Assembly: GCF_005233515.1 (NCBI RefSeq)
Contig: NZ_QFZZ01000005.1
Coordinates: forward strand, 310,001 to 374,000
DNA length: 64,000 bases
From: Pseudomonas sp. CFBP13508
GTDB taxonomy: Bacteria; Pseudomonadota; Gammaproteobacteria; Pseudomonadales; Pseudomonadaceae
Direction: 5' to 3'
Below the pieces are notes generated by a model. That model worked only from the letters and a program-made list of their open reading frames with translations, was not told the origin of the DNA and made no database searches. Of the stretch, positions 1 through 9,345 are shown one piece after another. The position numbers and the translations under genes were made by a program. Within the stretch, counting starts at the first letter, position 1, and the number at the start of each line of letters is the position of its first letter.

Positions 1-3000
1 ACATGGCCGTGAAGCTGTTCAGCGCCCGTCGCCGTTCGTCGGTGGCCAACGCCGCTGACACCGACCACTACATCTGCAGCTTTTCGCACAAGACCATCAT
101 CTATAAAGGCCTGATGATGCCGGCCGACCTGGCCGCGTTCTATCCAGACCTGAGTGACGAGCGCCTGCAAACCGCAATCTGCGTGTTCCACCAGCGCTTC
201 TCTACCAACACCCTGCCGAAATGGCCGCTGGCGCAGCCGTTCCGCTTCCTCGCCCACAACGGCGAGATCAACACCATCACCGGTAACCGCAACTGGGCGC
301 AGGCCCGGCGGACCAAGTTCACCAACGATCTGATGGATCTGGAAGAACTCGGCCCGCTGGTCAACCGTGTCGGTTCCGACTCCTCGAGCATGGACAACAT
401 GCTCGAACTGATGGTCACCGGTGGCATCGACCTGTTCCGTGGCGTGCGCATGATCATTCCGCCTGCGTGGCAGAACGTCGAAACCATGGACCCGGATCTT
501 CGTGCGTTCTACGAGTACAACTCGATGCACATGGAGCCGTGGGACGGCCCGGCCGGCGTGGTAATGACCGACGGTCGCTACGCGGTGTGCCTGCTCGACC
601 GTAACGGTCTGCGCCCGGCGCGCTGGGTCACCACCAAGAACGGTTTCATCACTCTCGCCTCGGAAATCGGCGTGTGGAACTACCAGCCTGAAGACGTGCT
701 CGCCAAGGGTCGCGTCGGCCCTGGCCAGATCTTCGCTGTGGACACCGAGACCGGGCAGATCCTCGATACCGATGCGATCGACAACCGTCTGAAATCCCGT
801 CATCCGTACAAGCAATGGCTGCGCAAGAATGCCCTGCGCATTCAGGCGACCATGGAAGACAACGACCACGGTTCGGCTTTCTACGACGTCGATCAGCTCA
901 AGCAGTACATGAAGATGTATCAGGTCACGTTCGAGGAGCGTGATCAGGTGCTGCGTCCGCTCGGCGAGCAAGGCTACGAAGCCGTGGGCTCGATGGGCGA
1001 CGACACGCCAATGGCCGTGCTGTCCCAGCGTGTACGCACGCCGTACGACTATTTCCGTCAGCAGTTCGCGCAGGTCACCAACCCGCCGATCGACCCGCTG
1101 CGTGAAGCGATCGTGATGTCGCTGGAAATCTGCCTCGGTGCCGAGCGCAACATTTTCCAGGAGTCGCCGGAACACGCCTCGCGCGTGATCCTCAGCTCGC
1201 CAGTGATCTCGCCGGCCAAGTGGCGCTCGCTGATGAACCTCGACCGTCCGGGTTTCGAACGGGCGATCATCGACCTCAACTACGACGAAAGCCTCGGCCT
1301 CGAAGCGGCGATCCGCAACGTTGCCGATCAGGCTGAAGAAGCCGTGCGCGCGGGGCGTACCCAGATCGTCCTGAGCGACCGCCATATCGCCCCGGGCAAG
1401 CTGCCGATCCACGCTTCGCTGGCGACCGGTGCCGTGCACCACCGCCTGACCGAGAAAGGCCTGCGTTGCGATTCCAACATCCTCGTTGAATCCGCGACCG
1501 CCCGTGACCCGCACCACTTCGCCGTGCTGATCGGTTTCGGCGCCTCGGCGGTCTATCCGTTCCTGGCCTACGAAGTGCTGGGTGACCTGATCCGTACCGG
1601 TGAAGTACTGGGCGACCTCTATGAGGTGTTCAAGAACTACCGTAAGGGCATCACCAAAGGCCTGTTGAAGATCCTGTCGAAGATGGGTATCTCGACCATC
1701 GCTTCGTACCGTGGTGCGCAGCTGTTCGAAGCCATCGGCCTGTCCGAAGAAGTCTGCGAGCTGAGCTTCCGTGGGGTGCCAAGCCGCATCAAGGGCGCGC
1801 GTTTCGTCGACATCGAAGCCGAGCAGAAAGCCCTCGCCGTCGAAGCCTGGAGTCCGCGCAAGCCGATCCAGCAGGGCGGTCTGCTGAAGTTCGTCCACGG
1901 TGGCGAATATCACGCCTACAACCCGGATGTGGTCAACACTTTGCAAGCCGCTGTGCAGCAGGGCGACTACGCCAAGTTCAAGGAATACACCACGCTGGTG
2001 GACAACCGTCCGGTGTCGATGATTCGCGACCTGTTCAAGGTCAAGACCCTCGACACGCCACTGGACATCAGTGAAGTCGAGCCGCTGGAATCGGTGCTCA
2101 AGCGCTTCGACTCCGCCGGTATCTCGCTGGGCGCACTGTCGCCGGAAGCTCACGAAGCCCTGGCCGAAGCCATGAACCGCCTCGGCGCGCGTTCCAACTC
2201 CGGCGAAGGTGGTGAAGATCCGGCGCGTTACGGCACCATCAAGAGCTCGAAAATCAAGCAGGTTGCGACTGGCCGTTTTGGTGTAACTCCGGAATACCTG
2301 GTCAACGCCGAAGTGCTGCAGATCAAGGTCGCCCAAGGCGCCAAGCCGGGCGAGGGCGGGCAACTGCCCGGCGGCAAGGTCAACGGGCTGATCGCCAAGC
2401 TGCGTTACGCAGTGCCGGGTGTGACCCTGATTTCGCCACCGCCGCACCACGACATCTATTCGATTGAAGATTTGTCGCAGTTGATTTTTGACTTGAAGCA
2501 GGTCAACCCGCAGGCGCTGGTTTCGGTGAAGCTGGTAGCAGAAGCGGGCGTCGGCACCATCGCCGCCGGTGTGGCCAAGGCCTATGCCGACTTGATCACC
2601 ATTTCCGGCTACGACGGTGGCACCGGTGCTTCGCCGCTGACCTCGATCAAATACGCAGGCGCACCGTGGGAACTCGGCCTGGCTGAAACCCACCAGACTT
2701 TGCGCGGCAACGACCTGCGCGGCAAAGTCCGGGTGCAGACCGACGGCGGCCTGAAAACCGGCCTCGACGTGATCAAGGCCGCAATCCTCGGCGCCGAGAG
2801 CTTCGGCTTCGGTACCGCGCCGATGATCGCACTGGGCTGCAAATACCTGCGCATCTGCCACCTGAACAACTGCGCCACCGGTGTCGCGACTCAGAACGAG
2901 AAACTGCGCAAGGATCACTACATCGGCACCGTCGACATGGTGGTGAATTTCTTCACCTACGTCGCCGAAGAAACCCGTGAGTGGTTGGCCAAGCTTGGCG

Positions 3001-3983
3001 TGCGCTCCCTCGAAGAGCTGATCGGTCGCACCGATCTGCTGGAAATCCTCGAAGGCCAGACCGCCAAGCAACATCACCTGGACCTGACCCCGCTGTTGGG
3101 CAGCGATCACATCCCGGCGGACAAACCGCAGTTCTGCGGCGTCGAGCGCAACCCGCCGTTCGACAAAGGTCTGCTGGCGGAGAAGATGGTCGAGCTGGCC
3201 GCGTCGGCGATCAACGACCTCAGCGGTGCTGAGTTTGAGCTGGATATCTGCAACTGCGACCGTTCGATCGGCGCCCGGATCTCCGGCGAAATCGCGCGCA
3301 AGCACGGCAACCAGGGTATGGCCAAGGCGCCGATCACCTTCCGTTTCAAAGGCACGGCGGGGCAGAGCTTCGGCGTGTGGAACGCCGGCGGTCTGAACAT
3401 GTACCTCGAAGGCGATGCCAACGACTACGTCGGCAAAGGCATGACCGGCGGCAAGCTGGTCATCGTGCCGCCGAAGGGCAGCGTCTATAAAACTCAGGAA
3501 AGCGCCATCATCGGCAACACCTGTCTGTACGGCGCCACTGGCGGCAAGCTGTTCGCCGCCGGCACCGCAGGCGAGCGTTTCGCCGTGCGTAACTCCGGTG
3601 CCCACACCGTCGTGGAAGGCACTGGCGATCACTGCTGCGAGTACATGACCGGTGGTTTCGTCTGCGTGCTGGGCAAGACCGGTTACAACTTCGGTTCTGG
3701 CATGACCGGTGGTTTCGCCTACGTGCTCGATCAGGACAACGCCTTCGTTGACCGGGTCAATCACGAACTGGTGGAGATCCAGCGGATCAGCGGCGAGGCG
3801 ATGGAAGCCTACCGCAGCCACCTGCAGAACGTGCTGAACGAGTACGTCGCCGAAACCGACAGCGAGTGGGGTCGTGAACTCGCCGAGAACCTCGACGATT
3901 ACTTGCGGCGTTTCTGGTTGGTCAAACCGAAGGCAGCGAGTCTGAAATCTCTGCTCTCCAGTACTCGTGCGAGTCCGCAGTAA
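1..3983 (+). CDS. gltB: Glutamate synthase (NADPH) large subunit, 5'-truncated by window edge
   Basis: GltB makes glutamate from 2-oxoglutarate and glutamine: an amidotransferase domain releases ammonia, which is channelled to the FMN synthase domain. About 1326 codons are visible. The family is near 1480 residues, so the first ~150, including the catalytic N-terminal Cys, lie outside the window. Visible parts are the rest of the class II amidotransferase domain (QRFSTNTLPKWPLAQPFR, then HNGEINT), the central and FMN domains, and a 3Fe-4S motif CX5CX4C at visible residues 946, 952 and 957. The C-terminal GXG-repeat beta-helix follows (GGLNMYLEGDANDYVGKGM). The first in-window ATG (position 3) is internal, not the start. 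gltD follows after 126 bp on the same strand, as expected for the GltBD enzyme. Confidence 0.97.
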   Translation, partial: MAVKLFSARRRSSVANAADTDHYICSFSHKTIIYKGLMMPADLAAFYPDLSDERLQTAICVFHQRFSTNTLPKWPLAQPFRFLAHNGEINTITGNRNWAQARRTKFTNDLMDLEELGPLVNRVGSDSSSMDNMLELMVTGGIDLFRGVRMIIPPAWQNVETMDPDLRAFYEYNSMHMEPWDGPAGVVMTDGRYAVCLLDRNGLRPARWVTTKNGFITLASEIGVWNYQPEDVLAKGRVGPGQIFAVDTETGQILDTDAIDNRLKSRHPYKQWLRKNALRIQATMEDNDHGSAFYDVDQLKQYMKMYQVTFEERDQVLRPLGEQGYEAVGSMGDDTPMAVLSQRVRTPYDYFRQQFAQVTNPPIDPLREAIVMSLEICLGAERNIFQESPEHASRVILSSPVISPAKWRSLMNLDRPGFERAIIDLNYDESLGLEAAIRNVADQAEEAVRAGRTQIVLSDRHIAPGKLPIHASLATGAVHHRLTEKGLRCDSNILVESATARDPHHFAVLIGFGASAVYPFLAYEVLGDLIRTGEVLGDLYEVFKNYRKGITKGLLKILSKMGISTIASYRGAQLFEAIGLSEEVCELSFRGVPSRIKGARFVDIEAEQKALAVEAWSPRKPIQQGGLLKFVHGGEYHAYNPDVVNTLQAAVQQGDYAKFKEYTTLVDNRPVSMIRDLFKVKTLDTPLDISEVEPLESVLKRFDSAGISLGALSPEAHEALAEAMNRLGARSNSGEGGEDPARYGTIKSSKIKQVATGRFGVTPEYLVNAEVLQIKVAQGAKPGEGGQLPGGKVNGLIAKLRYAVPGVTLISPPPHHDIYSIEDLSQLIFDLKQVNPQALVSVKLVAEAGVGTIAAGVAKAYADLITISGYDGGTGASPLTSIKYAGAPWELGLAETHQTLRGNDLRGKVRVQTDGGLKTGLDVIKAAILGAESFGFGTAPMIALGCKYLRICHLNNCATGVATQNEKLRKDHYIGTVDMVVNFFTYVAEETREWLAKLGVRSLEELIGRTDLLEILEGQTAKQHHLDLTPLLGSDHIPADKPQFCGVERNPPFDKGLLAEKMVELAASAINDLSGAEFELDICNCDRSIGARISGEIARKHGNQGMAKAPITFRFKGTAGQSFGVWNAGGLNMYLEGDANDYVGKGMTGGKLVIVPPKGSVYKTQESAIIGNTCLYGATGGKLFAAGTAGERFAVRNSGAHTVVEGTGDHCCEYMTGGFVCVLGKTGYNFGSGMTGGFAYVLDQDNAFVDRVNHELVEIQRISGEAMEAYRSHLQNVLNEYVAETDSEWGRELAENLDDYLRRFWLVKPKAASLKSLLSSTRASPQ

Positions 3984-3989
3984 CGACGC

Positions 3990-4090
3990 AGCTGCAAGCC
4001 ACTAGCTTCAAGCGACAAGCTGAAGCTAGTACGCGTTGTACCGGACTAATGTGATTTTCTTGCAGCTTGAAGCTTGTAGCTTGGAGCTGT
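3990..4090. repeat. AAGCTTGAAGC/TTGCAGCTT-type intergenic repeat
   Basis: The gltB-gltD spacer is made mostly of AGCTTCAAG, CAAGCTGAAGC, TTGCAGCTTGAAGCTT and TAGCTTGGAGCT words that can fold into imperfect hairpins. The same word family recurs near 45460-45544 and 56159-56230, so this is a dispersed intergenic element and not specific to glt. It leaves about 20 bp for the gltD ribosome binding site (TAAGAGG, about 4095-4101). Confidence 0.7.
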
Positions 4091-4109
4091 CGTGTAAGAG
4101 GTTTTAGTA

Positions 4110-5528
4110 ATGGCTGAACGTCTGAATAACGACTTCCAGTTCATCGATGTCGGGCGCAAGGATCCGAAGAAGAAACTGTTGCGTCAACGCAAGAAAGAGT
4201 TCGTTGAAATCTACGAACCGTTCAAACCCCAGCAGTCGGCCGATCAGGCCCACCGCTGCCTGGGTTGCGGCAACCCGTATTGCGAATGGAAGTGCCCGGT
4301 GCACAACTTCATTCCAAACTGGCTCAAATTGGTGGCCGAGGGCAACATCCTCCAGGCCGCCGAGTTGTCGCACCAGACCAACACCCTGCCGGAAGTCTGC
4401 GGCCGGGTGTGCCCGCAGGATCGTCTGTGCGAGGGCGCCTGCACCCTCAACGACGGCTTCGGCGCGGTGACCATCGGTTCGGTCGAGAAGTACATCACCG
4501 ACACCGCATTCGCCATGGGCTGGCGCCCGGACATGTCCAAGGTCAAGCCGACCGGCAAACGTGTGGCGATCATCGGCGCAGGCCCGGCGGGTCTGGGTTG
4601 TGCCGACGTGCTGGTGCGTGGCGGCGTAACTCCGGTGGTATTCGACAAGAACCCGGAAATCGGTGGCCTGCTGACCTTCGGCATCCCCGAGTTCAAGCTG
4701 GAAAAGACCGTGCTGAGCAATCGTCGCGAAGTCTTCACCGGCATGGGCATCGAGTTCCGGCTCAACACCGAAGTCGGCAAAGACGTGACCATGGAACAAC
4801 TGCTCGCCGAATACGACGCGGTGTTTATGGGCATGGGCACCTACACCTACATGAAGGGCGGCTTTGCCGGTGAGGACCTGCCAGGCGTTTACGACGCGCT
4901 GGATTTCCTGATCGCCAACGTCAACCGCAACCTGGGCTTTGAAAAGTCGCCGGAAGATTTCGTCGACATGAAAGGCAAGAAGGTTGTGGTCCTGGGCGGC
5001 GGCGACACGGCTATGGACTGCAACCGCACCTCGATCCGTCAGGGCGCCAAGTCGGTGACCTGTGCCTATCGTCGTGACGAAGCGAACATGCCCGGCTCGC
5101 GCAAAGAGGTGAAGAACGCCAAGGAAGAAGGCGTGAAATTCCTCTACAACCGCCAGCCGATCGCGATCGTCGGTGAAGACAAGGTCGAAGGCGTGAAAGT
5201 GGTCGAGACCCGTCTCGGCGAGCCGGACGCCCGTGGCCGTCGCAGCCCCGAGCCGATCCCGGGTTCCGAAGAGATCATCCCGGCCGACGCCGTGGTCATC
5301 GCTTTCGGCTTCCGCCCGAGCCCGGCACCGTGGTTCGAACAGTTCGAAATCCAGACCGACAGCCAGGGCCGTGTTGTTGCGCCTGAGCAAGGTCAGTACA
5401 AGCACCAGACCAGCAATCCGAAAATCTTCGCCGGTGGCGACATGGTGCGCGGTTCTGACCTGGTGGTGACGGCGATCTTCGAAGGGCGCAATGCGGCTGA
5501 AGGCATCCTCGATTACCTGGGTGTCTAA
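4110..5528 (+). CDS. gltD: Glutamate synthase (NADPH) small subunit
   Basis: The 472-residue beta subunit of NADPH-glutamate synthase passes electrons from NADPH through FAD and Fe-S clusters to GltB. The N-terminal dihydropyrimidine-dehydrogenase-like domain has the cysteines for two 4Fe-4S clusters (C50, C53, C58, C62 and C97, C101, C107, C111). An FAD-binding GAGPAG lies at 156-161, and a second dinucleotide motif GGGDTA, for NADPH, at 296-301. Length is normal for the family. The ATG is preceded by TAAGAGG at about 9 bp. It sits 126 bp behind gltB with a hairpin-rich repeat between them, so co-transcription is likely but message stability may differ between the two genes. Confidence 0.97.
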   Translation: MAERLNNDFQFIDVGRKDPKKKLLRQRKKEFVEIYEPFKPQQSADQAHRCLGCGNPYCEWKCPVHNFIPNWLKLVAEGNILQAAELSHQTNTLPEVCGRVCPQDRLCEGACTLNDGFGAVTIGSVEKYITDTAFAMGWRPDMSKVKPTGKRVAIIGAGPAGLGCADVLVRGGVTPVVFDKNPEIGGLLTFGIPEFKLEKTVLSNRREVFTGMGIEFRLNTEVGKDVTMEQLLAEYDAVFMGMGTYTYMKGGFAGEDLPGVYDALDFLIANVNRNLGFEKSPEDFVDMKGKKVVVLGGGDTAMDCNRTSIRQGAKSVTCAYRRDEANMPGSRKEVKNAKEEGVKFLYNRQPIAIVGEDKVEGVKVVETRLGEPDARGRRSPEPIPGSEEIIPADAVVIAFGFRPSPAPWFEQFEIQTDSQGRVVAPEQGQYKHQTSNPKIFAGGDMVRGSDLVVTAIFEGRNAAEGILDYLGV

Positions 5529-5558
5529 CCCCGGCGCCTGAGCCAAACGCAATACTCC

Positions 5559-5649
5559 TGTGGGAGCGAGCCTGCTCGCGAAAGCGGTCTGTCAGCCAAC
5601 TTCAATGTTGGATGTGCCGGCCTCTTCGCGAGCAGGCTCGCTCCCACAG
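5559..5649. repeat. REP element, paired inverted copies (copy 1)
   Basis: CTGTGGGAGCGAGCCTGCTC starts at 5559 and its reverse complement ends at 5649, with about 40 bp of variable sequence between. Each arm also contains a short palindrome (GCGAGCCTGCTCGC). This is the Pseudomonas repetitive extragenic palindrome in its paired, oppositely oriented form, lying between gltD and hemE. Five more copies occur in this window. Confidence 0.9.
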
Positions 5650-5781
5650 TTGTTTTAGGGTGTTGCGGAAAATCGTGTTCCAGCGCGACAAATTGACCCG
5701 ATAGACAAAAGGCTGACCCACATCCGTGCCTTTTGCCTCGCGCTCTGAGAAAATGCCCGCACTTTTTTCCCGGATGCCGAC

Positions 5782-6849
5782 ATGACTGCCCTGAAGAACG
5801 ACCGTTTCCTCCGCGCCCTGCTCAAGCAACCCGTTGACGTCACCCCTGTGTGGATGATGCGCCAGGCCGGTCGCTACCTGCCGGAATACCGCGCCAGTCG
5901 CGCCCATGCCGGCGACTTCATGAGCCTGTGCATGAATCCGGAATTCGCCTGCGAAGTCACCCTGCAACCGCTCGACCGCTACCCGCAACTGGACGCGGCG
6001 ATCCTGTTTTCCGACATCCTCACCATCCCCGATGCCATGGGCCAGGGCCTGTACTTCGAGACCGGTGAAGGCCCACGCTTCAAGAAGGTCGTCAGCACCC
6101 TCGCTGACATCGAAGCCCTGCCGATCCCCGACCCGCACAAAGACCTCGGTTACGTCATGGATGCGGTCAGCACCATCCGCCGTGAACTCAACGGCCGCGT
6201 ACCGCTGATCGGCTTCTCCGGCAGCCCGTGGACACTGGCGACCTACATGGTTGAAGGCGGCTCGTCGAAAGACTTCCGCAAGACCAAAGCGATGCTCTAC
6301 GACAATCCGCAAGCCATGCACCTGCTGCTCGACAAGCTGGCGCAGTCGGTGACTTCCTACCTCAACGGCCAGATCATGGCCGGTGCACAAGCGGTGCAGA
6401 TCTTCGATACCTGGGGCGGCAACCTGTCGGCTGCGGCGTATCAGGAATTCTCCCTGGCCTACATGAAGAAAATCGTCAGCGGCCTGATCCGCGAGAACGA
6501 CGGACGCAAAGTGCCAGTGATCCTCTTCACCAAGAACGGCGGCCTGTGGCTGGAAAGCATCGCCGAAGCCGGCGCCGACGCCCTTGGCCTGGACTGGACC
6601 TGCGACATCGGCAACGCCCGCGCCCGTGTCGGCGACAAGGTCGCGCTGCAAGGCAACATGGACCCGACCGTGCTCTACGCCAAACCGGAAGCGATCCGCA
6701 CTGAAGTCGGGCGCATTCTGGCCAGCTACGGCAAGGGCAGCGGCCACGTGTTCAACCTTGGCCACGGCATTACGCCGGAAGTCGATCCGGAACATGCCGG
6801 CGCGTTCCTGCGCGCGGTGCATGAGCTGTCGGCGCAGTATCACGAGTGA
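5782..6849 (+). CDS. hemE: Uroporphyrinogen decarboxylase
   Basis: HemE removes four carboxyl groups from uroporphyrinogen III to give coproporphyrinogen III in haem biosynthesis, in the cytoplasm and without a cofactor. The 355-residue length is typical. The first family signature (PVWMMRQAGRYLPEYR) is at 22-37, with the substrate-binding Arg pair R27 and R31. The conserved catalytic Asp is in LFSDIL (D79), and the second signature (GFSGSPWTLATYMVEGG) is intact. The gene stands alone between a REP element and a strong Rho-independent terminator, so it looks monocistronic. Confidence 0.97.
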   Translation: MTALKNDRFLRALLKQPVDVTPVWMMRQAGRYLPEYRASRAHAGDFMSLCMNPEFACEVTLQPLDRYPQLDAAILFSDILTIPDAMGQGLYFETGEGPRFKKVVSTLADIEALPIPDPHKDLGYVMDAVSTIRRELNGRVPLIGFSGSPWTLATYMVEGGSSKDFRKTKAMLYDNPQAMHLLLDKLAQSVTSYLNGQIMAGAQAVQIFDTWGGNLSAAAYQEFSLAYMKKIVSGLIRENDGRKVPVILFTKNGGLWLESIAEAGADALGLDWTCDIGNARARVGDKVALQGNMDPTVLYAKPEAIRTEVGRILASYGKGSGHVFNLGHGITPEVDPEHAGAFLRAVHELSAQYHE

Positions 6850-6863
6850 TCAGCGCCCAATAA

Positions 6864-6894
6864 AAAACGCCCGGCCAATGCCGGGCGTTTTCTT
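6864..6894 (+). terminator. Rho-independent terminator after hemE
   Basis: A 12-bp stem AAAACGCCCGGC / GCCGGGCGTTTT with a CAAT tetraloop begins 14 bp after the hemE stop. T-rich sequence follows on the plus strand, and A-rich sequence on the other side may let it work from the opposite direction too. Confidence 0.92.
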
Positions 6895-6924
6895 TTGCAC
6901 GATCTAATGTCGTACCCAAATCAA

Positions 6925-7014
6925 CTGTGGGAGCGAGCCTGCTCGCGAAAGCGGTGTGTCATTCAACTGATGTTGCCTGACACAGTGCATTCGCGAGCAG
7001 GCTCGCTCCCACAG
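6925..7014. repeat. REP element, paired inverted copies (copy 2)
   Basis: CTGTGGGAGCGAGCCTGCTC with its reverse complement about 40 bp later. It lies in the convergent space between the hemE terminator and the 3' end of the MFS gene. Confidence 0.9.
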
Positions 7015-7023
7015 GGTTTTATG

Positions 7024-8298
7024 TCAGGCTTTGACGCCCTGCAACGGCGGCAACTTCGCCAGCTTCAACGCCACCAGCAGGGCAATCAGCAACAACGCAC
7101 CAATAAACAGCCCGATCCCGTTCCACCCGCCCATATGCCAGAACACCCCGCCCGCCGTCCCGGCAATGCTCGATCCGGCGTAATAACTGAACAGATACAG
7201 CGACGACGCCTGACCCTTGGCGGTCAACGCGCGCCGGCCGATCCAGCTGCTCGCCACCGAGTGCGCGGCGAAGAAGCCGAAGGTGAATACCAGCATGCCG
7301 ACGATCACCAGCAACAACGAAGTGAACATGGTCAGTGCCAGTCCGGCGAACATCAGCGCAATCGTCGCCCAGAGCACTTTGCGTCGCCCCAGTTTGTCCG
7401 CCAGCGAACCGATTTTCGCCGAGCTGTAGATTCCCGACAGGTAGACCACCGAGAGCAATCCGACAAATACCTGATCGAGGTTGTACGGCGCGGCCAGCAA
7501 GCGATAGCCAATGTAGTTGAACAGCGTGACAAACGCGCCCATCAGCACAAACGCTTCAAGAAACAGCAGCGGCAGGCCGGCGTCGCGAAAGTGCATGGTG
7601 AAGCCGTCGAGCAGGCTGCGCGGGTGTAGCGAGCGGGCGCGGAAGTTGCGCGACTCCGGGAGGATCTTCCAGAACACCGCCGCAGCGACCAGCGCCAGAC
7701 CGCCAATCACCAGCATCGCCGTGTGCCAGCTGACGAAGTCAATCAGCACGCCGGTGATCAAGCGTCCGCTCATCCCGCCGATCGCGTTGCCGCCGATGTA
7801 CAAACCCATCGCCAGGCCGATGTGTTGTGGATGGATTTCTTCGCTCAGATAGGTCATCGCTACCGCTGCCAGGCCGCTCAATGACAGCCCGATCAGCGCG
7901 CGCATGATCAATACGCCGTGCCAGCTCGGCATCATCGAACTGGCGATGGTGCACAACGCGGCAGCGAACAGTGCGGCGACCATCACCGGTTTACGGCCGA
8001 CGCGGTCGGAGATCGGCCCGGTGATCAGCAGACCGAAGGCCAACATGCCGGTCGCCACCGAAAGGATCAGGCTGCTCTGCGCCGCGTTGATCCCGTATTC
8101 GTGGGACAGCAGCGGCATCATCGGTTGCACGCAATAGAGCAGCGCGAACGTCGCAAAGCCGCCACAGAACAGCGCCAGCACTGTGCGCATGAACGCCGGC
8201 GTGCCTTTTTCGATGTAGATCTCCTGCAGCTCGGCGAGAGCATCGTCGTCGGCAGCGGGCGGGATTTCGTGGGCAAGGGGCGCGACAGCAGTTTTCAC
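7024..8298 (-). CDS. MFS transporter, YnfM-like drug/sugar efflux family
   Basis: A 424-residue inner-membrane transporter of the major facilitator superfamily with about twelve hydrophobic segments. The cytoplasmic N-terminus precedes the first helix (LALFCGGFATFALLYCVQPM), and the MFS loop motif GPISDRVGRKPV is visible. The segment TPAFMRTVLALFCGGFATFA resembles E. coli YnfM, and the layout is the same: a LysR-type gene is divergent, as with ynfL/ynfM. I place the start at GTG 8298 because GAGGT lies 5-6 bp upstream. An ATG at 8343 would add 15 residues without a good ribosome binding site. The substrate is unknown and export is inferred from the family. The divergent LysR protein probably controls it. 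Confidence 0.88.
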   Translation of the reverse strand: MKTAVAPLAHEIPPAADDDALAELQEIYIEKGTPAFMRTVLALFCGGFATFALLYCVQPMMPLLSHEYGINAAQSSLILSVATGMLAFGLLITGPISDRVGRKPVMVAALFAAALCTIASSMMPSWHGVLIMRALIGLSLSGLAAVAMTYLSEEIHPQHIGLAMGLYIGGNAIGGMSGRLITGVLIDFVSWHTAMLVIGGLALVAAAVFWKILPESRNFRARSLHPRSLLDGFTMHFRDAGLPLLFLEAFVLMGAFVTLFNYIGYRLLAAPYNLDQVFVGLLSVVYLSGIYSSAKIGSLADKLGRRKVLWATIALMFAGLALTMFTSLLLVIVGMLVFTFGFFAAHSVASSWIGRRALTAKGQASSLYLFSYYAGSSIAGTAGGVFWHMGGWNGIGLFIGALLLIALLVALKLAKLPPLQGVKA

Positions 8299-8416
8299 TT
8301 CAGACCTCGGAAAGCACAGCCGGGCAGGCAATGAAAAAATCATATAGCTGGCTAATGTTTCTATCCAATATATTGTTCGACCTGTTTGATAGCTTCAGCG
8401 ACCTAATGGTAATCCT
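8299..8416. promoter_or_regulatory. Divergent MFS/LysR promoter region
   Basis: An AT-rich 118-bp gap between divergent genes, unlike its GC-rich surroundings. It contains an interrupted dyad ATAG (8344-8347) ... CTAT (8361-8364) and further TAT-rich sequence up to about 8372. LysR proteins usually bind such dyads between themselves and the divergent target. The exact operator and -10/-35 boxes cannot be fixed by eye. Confidence 0.45.
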
Positions 8417-9319
8417 ATGGAACTGCGTCATCTGCGTTACTTCATCGCCGTCGCCGAAGAGCTGCATTTTGGCCGGGCCGCACAGGTGCTGGGCATCTCC
8501 CAGCCACCGCTGAGCCAGCAGATTCAGGCGCTGGAGCAACAGCTCGGCGCGCGCTTGTTCGAACGCACCAATCGTCGGGTCGAATTGAGCGAGGCGGGCA
8601 GGTTGTTTCTGCAGGAGGCGCGGCTGGTGCTGGCACAAGTCGACAAGGCCGCGGATGTCGCCCGCCGTGCGCAACTTGGCGAGCTGGGTGAGTTGAAGAT
8701 TGGCTTCACCTCGTCGGCACCGTTCAATTCGACCATTCCGCAGGCGATTTTTTCCTTTCGTCAGCGCTTTCCGGCGGTGCATCTGAATCTGCGCGAAATG
8801 AGCAGCACCATGGTCGCCGATGCCTTGGTGGACGAGTCGATCGAGGTGGGCATCATGCGCCCGCTCGGATTGCCGGATTCACTGAGTGTTGTGGAGTTGA
8901 TGCGCGAGCCATTGGTGGCGGTGCTCAGTTCCAAGCATCCGTTGGCCCAAGGCAGCGACGAAGGCCTGTTTCTCTCGGCGCTGGCGCTGGAACCGTTCGT
9001 GTTTTTTCCGCGCAGTTATGGCAGCGGGCTCTACGCACAACTGCTGAGTCTGGCCCGTGATGCTGGCTTCAGCCCGCACTTCGCTCAAGAGGCTGGTGAG
9101 GCGATGACCATCATCGGTCTGGTGGCGGCGGGCTTGGGTGTATCGGTGCTGCCAGCGTCCTACCAACGCATGCGCATCGACGGCGTGGTCTACCGCCCGC
9201 TGCTCGATCCTGAAGCGATTTCGGCGGTTTGGCTGGTGCAGCGCAAAGATCAGAAATCACCGATGGCCAAGGCGTTTGTCGAACTGCTTACGCGAAAGGT
9301 TGAGCCTCTGACGGTGTGA
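8417..9319 (+). CDS. LysR-type transcriptional regulator
   Basis: A 300-residue LysR-family regulator. The N-terminal winged helix-turn-helix is at about 1-60 (LRYFIAVAEELHFGRAAQVL, then SQPPLSQQIQALE). A periplasmic-binding-protein-like effector domain runs from about residue 90 to the end, and the effector is unknown. It is divergent from the YnfM-like exporter with 118 bp between them, so it probably autoregulates and controls the exporter. It ends 26 bp before the convergent end of the next gene. Confidence 0.9.
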   Translation: MELRHLRYFIAVAEELHFGRAAQVLGISQPPLSQQIQALEQQLGARLFERTNRRVELSEAGRLFLQEARLVLAQVDKAADVARRAQLGELGELKIGFTSSAPFNSTIPQAIFSFRQRFPAVHLNLREMSSTMVADALVDESIEVGIMRPLGLPDSLSVVELMREPLVAVLSSKHPLAQGSDEGLFLSALALEPFVFFPRSYGSGLYAQLLSLARDAGFSPHFAQEAGEAMTIIGLVAAGLGVSVLPASYQRMRIDGVVYRPLLDPEAISAVWLVQRKDQKSPMAKAFVELLTRKVEPLTV

Positions 9320-9345
9320 AGGCGTCGGCCCAAACATCACAGATT

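Noticed and set aside
3..5. ATG at position 3 as the gltB start
   Set aside because: The family extends about 150 residues further upstream, including the catalytic Cys; the window edge cuts the gene.
4104..5552. 482-codon open frame antisense to gltD
   Set aside because: It mirrors gltD codon positions in GC-rich DNA and is rich in His, Arg, Ala and Gly with no domain; gltD is certain.
5602..6843. 413-codon frame antisense to hemE
   Set aside because: It spans REP sequence and hemE in reverse, has no family motif and no ribosome binding site.
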